A stretch of DNA of 64,000 bases from Beijerinckiaceae bacterium (GTDB lineage: Bacteria > Pseudomonadota > Alphaproteobacteria > Rhizobiales > Beijerinckiaceae), in NCBI GenBank assembly GCA_947370975.1, contig CANBNG010000001.1:193097-257096 (forward strand), read 5' to 3'. The notes below the pieces were generated by a model. It saw only the letters and a list, made by a program, of their open reading frames with translations, was not told the origin of the DNA and searched no databases. Both the position numbers and the translations under genes were made by a program. Below, one piece after another: positions 36,016 to 43,255 of the stretch (position 1 is its first letter; each line of letters opens with the position of its first letter).

Positions 36016-37200
36016 TTAGATGGCGGGGCCCTTCAAGTGCGGGGTATCGATGACACCTGTCAGCTCTTCCTTGGGAAGCGCGCGGATGAAATCCTCATCG
36101 AAGACATCGCCCATTTCAGAGGGCACGCCGCTCTTGGCCATTTCATCGAGAAACTTGCGATGAATGCGGTGATCCTGATCTTCATATTCGATCTGGCGAC
36201 CGCCCTGCTTCACAGACGTCGACCCGCCGCCCTCATTGCTGACACGTCGCAAGGAGATAAACGGATAGCGCGCGCTGCCGATGCTGCACGCAAGATAGCG
36301 CGCCGGATGATCGCAGGTGTTGAAGTGCTGATGGAACATCCAGAACGGGGGCGTATACATGAAGCCATGACGCCACGGCAGTTCGACAAAATCTGAATCG
36401 CCATCGTACCAGAGCAGCGAATAGCCCTCGCCGCCCACCGCATGCACATGCGTTCCAGCCGCATGGCGGTGGGCTTTCTTGTAACGACCCACCGGAATCT
36501 CGGACGTATGCGCATGCATCGTGCCGTCGGCAAGCTGGAAGAACACATTGCGGGAACCCTTGCCGCGCGCATTCAATTCGTAAAGTTTGAAGCTCGTCAG
36601 ATCATGGACGAAATTCGTCTCCCACACATTGATCGTGGCAGCGCCACCAGTGCGCTCATAAGTCGAGTGTTCGCCCTCGCCTTCAAACTTGTTGGGCGCG
36701 CCCACGCGCTCGGGAAATTTGAACGGATTGTCGAAGACGAAATCGAGGTTGTGATAATGATTGATCGCCAGCGGCGCATCATTGGTGCAGGACAGCCGCG
36801 CGCTTTCGCGGCCTGAAGAATTGAAGATCTGATATTGGGAGTTCAGCGGAATGGAGAAAAGCGCCTTCGGCCCCCATTCAAATGTCTGCTTTTCGCCGCC
36901 CGGCAGCCAGACCGTCGTCGAGCCGAAGCCCGAGAGCACGTAGAAAAAAGCCTCGTAGAGATGTTTCACGGGCCGGGTCTTGCGCGCAGCCTCAACCTCG
37001 AGCACGTAATTGGCAACAAAATCCCCGCGCCCATGGGTATGGGCAAAGCACCCGCGCGCGTCATAGCGCTCCCAGCGATCGGTCGGCAGCGCCAGAAGGT
37101 CGTGGCCGAAATCCAGATGAACCGGAATCCCCTCGCCCTTGGCCCAGGTCATATAGGGATCGAGAAAGAATTTTCCCGGCTCGGGGGGCGCATCGGACAT
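36016..37200 (-). CDS. Cupin-fold protein, two-domain (gentisate dioxygenase-like ring-cleaving candidate)
   Basis: A 394-aa cytoplasmic protein with two cupin-like halves (about 80-170 and 250-330). The second has a histidine-rich metal site, HRHAAGTHVHAVGGEGYSLL, with HQHFNTCDHPARYL following. This arrangement recalls gentisate/salicylate dioxygenases and related bicupins, but the length and N-terminus differ, so the reaction is not named. It is upstream of the third receptor and downstream of the TauD-like gene, with a terminator hairpin in between. Ring-cleavage activity is inference. Confidence 0.72.
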   Translation of the reverse strand: MSDAPPEPGKFFLDPYMTWAKGEGIPVHLDFGHDLLALPTDRWERYDARGCFAHTHGRGDFVANYVLEVEAARKTRPVKHLYEAFFYVLSGFGSTTVWLPGGEKQTFEWGPKALFSIPLNSQYQIFNSSGRESARLSCTNDAPLAINHYHNLDFVFDNPFKFPERVGAPNKFEGEGEHSTYERTGGAATINVWETNFVHDLTSFKLYELNARGKGSRNVFFQLADGTMHAHTSEIPVGRYKKAHRHAAGTHVHAVGGEGYSLLWYDGDSDFVELPWRHGFMYTPPFWMFHQHFNTCDHPARYLACSIGSARYPFISLRRVSNEGGGSTSVKQGGRQIEYEDQDHRIHRKFLDEMAKSGVPSEMGDVFDEDFIRALPKEELTGVIDTPHLKGPAI

Positions 37201-37328
37201 TGCGTTTCCTCTTTTTTGTTTGTTTTTGGATCAGACGCGAAGCCGCATCTGGAAAGCCCTTGCATGCAGTTTAACCAAGCAATACGCGCGGCAGCAAGAG
37301 CGCATGAACACGCGCCCCACAACAACAA

Positions 37329-37362
37329 AAAGCCTGCGCGCACGGACGTGCACGCAGGCTTT
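37329..37362 (-). terminator. Intrinsic terminator after the TauD-like gene
   Basis: A 15-bp stem with one wobble pair, AAAGCCTGCGCGCAC/GTGCACGCAGGCTTT with loop GGAC, lies 22 bp past the stop on the minus strand and runs into TTTTTGTTGTTG. It probably separates the ABC-TauD unit from the cupin-receptor-VOC-hydrolase unit. Confidence 0.88.
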
Positions 37363-37384
37363 GATCTATAAAAGCGTGATGCGC

Positions 37385-38209
37385 TCAGCGAACCGGGCGC
37401 GCCTCGCCTTCGAACTGGACGCGATAGCCCGAGCGGACGTTGGGCCAATAATCCCAGATCGCGAAATGCTGCGTGCAGCGGTTATCCCAGAAGGCGACCG
37501 AATTCTCACGCCAGCGGAACCGCATCTGCCAATGCGGCTTGGCAATATGGGCGAAGAGGAACTCGAGCAGCGCGTCGCTCTCGTCGCGCGGAATGCCAAG
37601 GATGCGCGTCGTGAAGCCGCAATTGACGAAGAGCAATTTGCGACCGGTTTCCGGGTGCGTCACGACAATCGGATGCTCGGCCGTCGGGTAGACGGTCGTG
37701 CTCTTGTCAAACAGCTTGGCGCCGTCATGGAGCGCCGAGAGCGGCTCGAGGAACGCCTTCATCTGCGGCGAGAGCGCATCGTAAGCTGCATAGGCGCTGG
37801 CAAACAACGTGTCGCCGCCGCCATCGGGGGGCAGGATCTTCTGGATGAGGATCGAGCCCGTGGGCGGGATTTCCGCGCAGCTCTGGTCGGAATGCCAGAC
37901 TTCGCCGGAAATGCGCTTGGAGTTCTCGTCGAAATGCTGGAGGCGGATCGCCGGAAAACCTTCGGCAGGCTTGGAGGCCGTGCCCGCGCCGCCAACATGG
38001 ATATGCACATGGCCAAAATAGCCGGCTAGGCGCATCTGGTCTTCAAAGCTGATCGCCTGATCGCGGAAAAAGATCACGCCATATTTCAGGAAGGCCGCAT
38101 GGACATCGCTTCTCTGCTTGTCACTCAGCGGCTTCGTCAGATCGATATTGCCGATTTCCGCGCCGACATGGGGCGAGGACGGGGTGATCGTAATCTGGTC
38201 TGAGCTCAC
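37385..38209 (-). CDS. TauD/TfdA family Fe(II)/2-oxoglutarate dioxygenase
   Basis: A 274-aa non-haem iron enzyme that hydroxylates a substrate with 2-oxoglutarate and oxygen; family members act on taurine, alkylsulfonates or phenoxyacetates. The iron triad is His and Asp in EVWHSDQSC plus the distal His in NRCTQHFAIWDYWP; the 2-oxoglutarate Arg is in the following RSGYRV. Start MSSDQITITPSSPHVGAEI is typical of the family. It lies 95 bp downstream of a TauABC-type importer, so it probably acts on the imported compound. Confidence 0.93.
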   Translation of the reverse strand: MSSDQITITPSSPHVGAEIGNIDLTKPLSDKQRSDVHAAFLKYGVIFFRDQAISFEDQMRLAGYFGHVHIHVGGAGTASKPAEGFPAIRLQHFDENSKRISGEVWHSDQSCAEIPPTGSILIQKILPPDGGGDTLFASAYAAYDALSPQMKAFLEPLSALHDGAKLFDKSTTVYPTAEHPIVVTHPETGRKLLFVNCGFTTRILGIPRDESDALLEFLFAHIAKPHWQMRFRWRENSVAFWDNRCTQHFAIWDYWPNVRSGYRVQFEGEARPVR

Positions 38210-38304
38210 GACATGGTCTCCTTTTGTATTTTGGACATTGATCGCGTTTGGAAGCTTGATCGATGATCTAGCAGTTTCGGCAAGACAGTGCGAGGCGGGC
38301 CAGC

Positions 38305-39084
38305 TTAGTCGGCAATTGCGAGCTCCGACCAGATGGTCTGGACCAGCGCCCCGAAGCGGGGATCGCCGCGCAGGCTGCGCGGATCGCGGGGCCGCTCGAA
38401 CACGACGTCGTGGCTCGCCACAATGCGCCCCGGGCGTGCGCCCATGACGATGACACGGTCGGCCAAAGCCACCGCCTCCTCGATATCATGGGTGACAAAG
38501 ACGATGCTGCGGCGACTCGCCTCCCAGATGCGCAGAAGCTCGCGCCCCATGACGATCTTGGTCTGGTAGTCGAGCGCGCCGAAGGGCTCGTCCATCAGAT
38601 AGATGTCGGGCTCGAAAGCCAGCAGGCGCGCAAGCGACACGCGCTGGCGCATACCGCCAGAGAGTGCCGCCGGATAATGGTTCTCATACCCCTGCAGACG
38701 CACCAGCGAGATCAGGGATGCGATGCGCTCGGCATGCTTCTCCTTGGGTAGGCCCGAGAGCTCGCAGCCGACCGAAATATTACTTGTGACGGTCGCCCAG
38801 GGCAGCAGGGTGTCGCGCTGGAACATGAAGCCTATCTTGGGCTCGGGGTCGCTCGGGGCAGCACGCGCCACCTTGACCGTGCCCGAACGCGCGGCCTGCA
38901 AGCCTGCAACGACCTTGAGCAAAGTCGACTTGCCGCAGCCGCTGGGGCCCACGATTGCGACGAATTCGCCGTCTGCAACCTGCAACGACACGTCGCCAAT
39001 GGCGGGCATCTCGTCATTGAAGGCAACGCAGAGATGCTCGATCGAGAGTTTGGCGAGAACGGGCGGCATATCGGACCTGGTCAT
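38305..39084 (-). CDS. ABC transporter ATP-binding protein (TauB/SsuB type)
   Basis: A 259-aa importer ATPase. Walker A GPSGCGKST, Q-loop MFQRDTLLPWATV, signature LSGGMRQRVSLARLL, Walker B IYLMDEPFGALD and switch THDIEEAVALAD are complete and typical of nitrate/taurine/sulfonate importers. The ATG at 39084 overlaps the permease stop (ATGA), so the two are coupled. Order on the strand is binding protein, permease, ATPase, TauD. Confidence 0.93.
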   Translation of the reverse strand: MTRSDMPPVLAKLSIEHLCVAFNDEMPAIGDVSLQVADGEFVAIVGPSGCGKSTLLKVVAGLQAARSGTVKVARAAPSDPEPKIGFMFQRDTLLPWATVTSNISVGCELSGLPKEKHAERIASLISLVRLQGYENHYPAALSGGMRQRVSLARLLAFEPDIYLMDEPFGALDYQTKIVMGRELLRIWEASRRSIVFVTHDIEEAVALADRVIVMGARPGRIVASHDVVFERPRDPRSLRGDPRFGALVQTIWSELAIAD

Positions 39085-39887
39085 GCACGCCACCGTGTCA
39101 GTCGATTGGAAACAAGCGCCACGATATTATTGGCGACCATCGCAATGGCGATGAGGATGATGATGCCGGTAAAGACACCCGTCGTGTCGAGCTGGCCCGC
39201 AGAGCGTTCAATATACCAGCCAAGACCCCGGCTAGAGCCGATCAATTCGCCAACCAGCGCACCAATGAGCGCGAGGCCGACGCTGATGCGGAACGAGGCC
39301 ATGATCCAGGTCAGCACGGCAGGCAGCAGAACGCGGCGGATGATGTAGCGATTGCTTGCCCCCATGGTGCGCATGAGATCGATCGGATCGCGATCGAGCG
39401 CACGGACGCCCTCAAGCACATTCAGCACAAACACAAAGACCACCATGGAGAAGGACATCATGACCTTCGCCGGAAGGCCGATGCCAAACCAGAGGATGAA
39501 CAGCGGCGCCAGCGCCACGCGCGGCAGGCTGTAGAGCCCCATGAAGAGCGGTTCGGTGATCCGCGCGGCCCGCGTATAACGCGCCATAAGCAGGCCAAGC
39601 GACACCCCGACTACAGAGCCCAGCGCAAGACCAAGCCCCGCCTCGGTCAACGTCGCCGACATATGCCAGGTCAGATCCCCGCGCTTGGCGAGAAACACCA
39701 GACGCTCGGCAATCAGGCTCGGGCGGCTCGACCAGAACGGGTCAAACACATAAGCGCCGAGCACTTCCCAGACGAGCAAGGTGACAGCCAGGAAAACCGT
39801 CTGATGGAAAAACAGGCTTTTGAAAAGCCGGCTGGGCGACCAACGGGAGGGAGCCACCCGTTGTGTAGCCGTGATGACGTCGAGCAT
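39081..39887 (-). CDS. ABC transporter permease (TauC/SsuC type)
   Basis: A 268-aa inner-membrane protein with about six helices. The cytoplasmic coupling loop reads LMRTMGASNRYIIRRVLLPAVLTWIMA, followed by LIGALVGELIGSSRGLGW, the typical binding-protein-dependent permease pattern. It starts 23 bp after the binding-protein stop and overlaps the ATPase start by 4 bp. It serves uptake of an organic anion, possibly a sulfonate or aromatic acid. Confidence 0.92.
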   Translation of the reverse strand: MLDVITATQRVAPSRWSPSRLFKSLFFHQTVFLAVTLLVWEVLGAYVFDPFWSSRPSLIAERLVFLAKRGDLTWHMSATLTEAGLGLALGSVVGVSLGLLMARYTRAARITEPLFMGLYSLPRVALAPLFILWFGIGLPAKVMMSFSMVVFVFVLNVLEGVRALDRDPIDLMRTMGASNRYIIRRVLLPAVLTWIMASFRISVGLALIGALVGELIGSSRGLGWYIERSAGQLDTTGVFTGIIILIAIAMVANNIVALVSNRLTRWRA

Positions 39888-39910
39888 GAGTCACAAACTC
39901 CGAAGGAATG

Positions 39911-40873
39911 TCACGGCTGCGGCAGCAGCGCAGGCACTGAGATCTGCTCGTAGGAGGCCGGCACGAGAGCCGGGTCGCTGACCTTGAGCATGCGCTGCAT
40001 CAGCGCATAGCCCTTGGGGTCCATGCGGCCATTGGCGGACAGAAGATGGGGCGCTTCATCGGCCAGAACCACCCGCAGCTTGGGGTCAAGCGCCGGATAC
40101 ATGTCGGCCAGAGCGGCTTCGACCGCCGGGCGGCTGGAGCGCACCAGCCCCTCGGCCTTGACGACGGCGCGCGCCAGAGCCTTCGCCGTCGCCTCATTGC
40201 CCTTGGTCCACTTTTCGAGGACCAGCAGGCCGAGCGCCGGATATTGCAGATCGCGGTAATCCTGGATCACCTTGAACTTGCCGGGATCGCCCAAGGCGGC
40301 CTGCACGTCGGGCGTGGTCAACATGCCAGCCGCCACAGCGCCCGTTTCGATTGCCGCGCGCATCGGGCCGCCGGTGCCAACACCCGTGATCTCGACATCG
40401 CGGTCAGCATTCATGCCAGCCTCTTCGAGGAAGTAGCGCAGCGTATTGTCGGTCAGGCTCCCGGCAGCGGTGATGCCGATGCGCTTGCCGGCAAGATCCT
40501 TGAGCGTCTTGGCGGGCGAGGACGCCAGCGCCACCAGGCCGTAGCCATGGAACTCTGTCAGCGCCACGAGCACCAGACCGCCCTGTCCGCGACCGCGCAG
40601 GCGCACCGCGTGGTCGGCGGCGCAGATGCAGGCCTCGACACTGCCAGACGCCAGCGCCTGGACAGCCGGGCCGCCGCCGCGGAAATCGACGATTTCAATC
40701 TTGAGGTTTTCAGCTGCAAACAGACCCTCGCGCTGGGCGAGCACGATGGGCAGCGAGCCGATGGAATTCTGGGCGGATGCGAGCCGCACCAATGTTTGGG
40801 CGCAAGCAAGGTCCGTCGCACCGGCGAGGATGGTCAACCCGAGGAGGCAGCGACGTAGCCAGATTTTGCTCAT
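39911..40873 (-). CDS. ABC transporter substrate-binding protein (NMT1/SsuA type)
   Basis: A 320-aa periplasmic binding protein. A signal peptide (about 1-25, ending LACAQ) precedes the fold of the NMT1/THI5/SsuA family: PIVLAQREGLFAAENLKIEIVDFRGGGPAVQALASG and GKRIGITAAGSLTDNTLRYFLEEAG are diagnostic stretches (shown here in part). It heads the operon with the permease, ATPase and probably TauD. The ligand is unknown. Confidence 0.92.
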   Translation of the reverse strand: MSKIWLRRCLLGLTILAGATDLACAQTLVRLASAQNSIGSLPIVLAQREGLFAAENLKIEIVDFRGGGPAVQALASGSVEACICAADHAVRLRGRGQGGLVLVALTEFHGYGLVALASSPAKTLKDLAGKRIGITAAGSLTDNTLRYFLEEAGMNADRDVEITGVGTGGPMRAAIETGAVAAGMLTTPDVQAALGDPGKFKVIQDYRDLQYPALGLLVLEKWTKGNEATAKALARAVVKAEGLVRSSRPAVEAALADMYPALDPKLRVVLADEAPHLLSANGRMDPKGYALMQRMLKVSDPALVPASYEQISVPALLPQP

Positions 40874-41112
40874 TCCGGTTCACCCTCTTTTTCCTGGTGC
40901 GGCAGCGCCGGGGCGCTGACCGCGAGACGATTGGAAACTCAGACGTCCTGTGCGCCGATGCGCGGACCTTCAACCAAACCTGAGAAACCAGCAAGCAAGA
41001 TTCCAGCCAGAACACGCGCCCGCTCAAGCTATTCTGCAAACAAGCACGTCTGCGCAATTGGCTGCAACAAAATATCGCAAACCGGCTCAAAAACCGGCAA
41101 CAATTATGGTCT

Positions 41113-41604
41113 CTATGTGTGCTCGACAAAGTTCAACGGGATCTCTGTCGTCGACTTGAGTTCTTCGATTGCAAACATGGATGTGACATCGGTGAGTTCG
41201 ATGCGCGCAATCAGCTTTTTATAAAGCGCATCATAGCTCTTCAAATCGGACACATGCGCCTTGAGCAGATAGTCGATTTGACCGCTCATGCGATAAAAGT
41301 CCACGATTTCCGGGATGCTATTGACCACGGCCCCAAATCTCTCCAGCCAATCTGCACTATGTTGATTGGTGCGAATGGCGATGAAAACAGTGACGCCGAC
41401 ATTCAACAATTCACGATCAAGAATGGCGACGCGCTTGCGGATCGCGCCCGAGGACTCGAGCTTTTGCACACGCCTCCATGTAGCTGTGGGAGACAGGCCG
41501 ACCTTGCCCGCCAGTTCCTCAAGAGGCTGCGAGGCATCAGACTGCAACTCCTTCAGCAATTTGATATCGAATGTATCGAGCTTCGGCTTCTTCTCGGCTT
41601 TCAC
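41113..41604 (-). CDS. Lrp/AsnC family transcriptional regulator
   Basis: A 163-aa amino-acid-responsive regulator. The N-terminal helix-turn-helix includes DTFDIKLLKELQSDASQPL and KVGLSPTATWRRVQKLESSG; the C-terminal RAM domain includes MSGQIDYLLKAHVSDLKSYD. The start is judged to be GTG 41604, with GGAAGGGG 6 nt upstream, which gives the standard family length; an ATG at 41697 would add 31 residues of unlike sequence. It is divergent from the cysteine dioxygenase operon and probably controls it in response to cysteine or a related compound. Confidence 0.9.
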   Translation of the reverse strand: MKAEKKPKLDTFDIKLLKELQSDASQPLEELAGKVGLSPTATWRRVQKLESSGAIRKRVAILDRELLNVGVTVFIAIRTNQHSADWLERFGAVVNSIPEIVDFYRMSGQIDYLLKAHVSDLKSYDALYKKLIARIELTDVTSMFAIEELKSTTEIPLNFVEHT

Positions 41605-41810
41605 AGGCGTCCCCTTCCAGCCCTCGCCTGCCGGATCACCGACAGCGTACAACGGCGTGAGCTCCCGCAGCGCACAATAGACAGAAATTAATTCCAAAAA
41701 AGCGCCTTGGAAAGAAATTTTCTACCACATATCAGTCCCTTTTCCTGTAAATCGCAAAAAATTTCCTCGGATTTCGCAATAATTTAAGAGCGTCAACGGA
41801 ACAGGACGCA
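41605..41810. promoter_or_regulatory. Divergent promoter region, Lrp regulator / cysteine dioxygenase operon
   Basis: The 206-bp spacer contains the most AT-rich stretch of this area (about 41690-41790), with AAAAATTTCC and TAATTT tracts and the inverted repeat AGAAA-t-TTTCT at 41713-41723. AT-rich, weakly palindromic DNA is usual for Lrp-type binding sites. Confidence 0.5.
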
Positions 41811-42341
41811 ATGCTCATTCTTCAGGACGCAGATCACACAGAGTTGTTCGCCCAACTGAGCGCCAAGTCGCTGGCATCAGGGCCAGAATACCTCACGGCT
41901 GGACGCGAGGCGCTGGTTCGCCTGCTGGCTGATCCTGGCCTCCTCGATACGGTCAAGCTGGAGCGCCGTGCCGGCGGCTACACCCGAAATCTCGTTTTCG
42001 GCGACGATCGCATTACGGTTTATGCGATCGTCTGGTCGGCGGGCTCCAAAACATCTATCCACGACCATCATTGTTCATGCTGCTTCGCCATGGTGTCTGG
42101 CGCGCTGCAGGAAACTTGGTATGAAGCAGTCGATAAAACCCATGTCGTGCCCTCGAGGGAGTTCATGCGCAACGCCGGGGAGATTGCCTGCATGCTTCCC
42201 ACGGGGCCCAATCTCCACAGGATGTTCAACGTCAGTGACGAAGAAGCGATCTCCATTCACATCTACGGATATGACGGCCGGTCGCGCGCCTCCTCGATTG
42301 ACTGCGAATATGACGTGTCGGACCCCTCGCATTCTCAATAA
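41811..42341 (+). CDS. Cysteine dioxygenase family protein (Arg-type CDO)
   Basis: A 176-aa cupin thiol dioxygenase that would oxidise L-cysteine (or a related carboxylated thiol) to the sulfinate. Iron ligands are H84, H86 and H136 (IHDHHCSCC and NLHRMF). By eye the sequence follows mammalian CDO closely: GYTRNLVF places R59 at the carboxylate-binding Arg60, C91 at the cross-link Cys93, and Y152 in IHIY at Tyr157. Most bacterial CDOs have Gly at position 93. It is first in a six-gene plus-strand unit, divergent from an Lrp regulator. Confidence 0.87.
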   Translation: MLILQDADHTELFAQLSAKSLASGPEYLTAGREALVRLLADPGLLDTVKLERRAGGYTRNLVFGDDRITVYAIVWSAGSKTSIHDHHCSCCFAMVSGALQETWYEAVDKTHVVPSREFMRNAGEIACMLPTGPNLHRMFNVSDEEAISIHIYGYDGRSRASSIDCEYDVSDPSHSQ

Positions 42342-42419
42342 ATGACTGCTCCGAGCGGTCAAAACGAAATCCGGGCGCAATTGTTGTCGCCGAGCTTTGC
42401 GTCTTTATCAGGAATACAA

Positions 42420-43193
42420 ATGAGCAGCTTTCGCACCGAAACGGTCCTCAATGTGCGCCACTGGACCGATGGCCTTTTCAGCTTCCGCACGACGCGGGAT
42501 CCGGGCTTCCGATTCCTGAACGGTCAATTCACCATGATCGGCCTCACGGTCGACGGGCGCCCGCTGCTGCGCGCCTACAGCATGGCGAGCTCACAATATG
42601 AAGAAGAGCTGGAATTTTTCAGCGTGAAAGTGCCAGACGGCCCCCTCACCTCGCGCCTTCAGCACATCAAGGCGGGCGATGAAATTCTGGTCGGGCGCAA
42701 GCCGACCGGCACGCTCATTCTCGACAATCTGCAATCGGGCAAGACGCTCTATCTGCTGGGCACGGGCACTGGCCTCGCGCCGTTTTTGAGCGTCATCAAG
42801 GATCCCGAGACATACGACCGTTTCGACAAGATCGTGCTGGTGCACGGCTGCCGCTTCAAGGAAGAGCTCGCCTATGAACATTTCATCACGCAGGAATTGC
42901 CTGCCGATGAATTCATCGGCGAGGCCGTGCGCGCGCAGCTTATCTACCATCCGATGGTGACACGCGAAGCCTTCCGCAACACCGGACGCATCACCACCGC
43001 GCTGGAGAACGGGAAACTTGCCGTCGACATCGGCCTTGCGCCCATCGATCCCGCCAATGACCGCTTCATGCTGTGCGGCAGTCCCGCCATGCTGACCGAC
43101 ACTGTCACCTGGCTCACCGCGCAAGGCTTTGCCGAGGGCAGCAGTTCCGAAGCCGGTCAATATGTGATCGAAAAAGCCTTCGTCGAACGCTAG
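42420..43193 (+). CDS. fpr: Ferredoxin--NADP+ reductase
   Basis: A 257-aa flavoenzyme that moves electrons between NADPH and ferredoxin or flavodoxin. The FAD site is RAYSMASS (after LNGQFTMIGL), the NADP site is LLGTGTGLAPFLS, and the C-terminus ends VIEKAFVER as in bacterial subclass Fpr. ATG 42420 has AGGA 6 nt upstream and gives the usual length; an in-frame ATG at 42342 is rejected. It sits 78 bp after the cysteine dioxygenase and 62 bp before the hydantoinase. A stand-alone [2Fe-2S] domain encoded in the same unit could be its partner. Confidence 0.94.
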   Translation: MSSFRTETVLNVRHWTDGLFSFRTTRDPGFRFLNGQFTMIGLTVDGRPLLRAYSMASSQYEEELEFFSVKVPDGPLTSRLQHIKAGDEILVGRKPTGTLILDNLQSGKTLYLLGTGTGLAPFLSVIKDPETYDRFDKIVLVHGCRFKEELAYEHFITQELPADEFIGEAVRAQLIYHPMVTREAFRNTGRITTALENGKLAVDIGLAPIDPANDRFMLCGSPAMLTDTVTWLTAQGFAEGSSSEAGQYVIEKAFVER

Positions 43194-43255
43194 AAAGCCT
43201 GACGTCAGGCGCGATAGATGCTTAAATCCCGGCTCGTGGCCCAGCTTTTGAGAAG

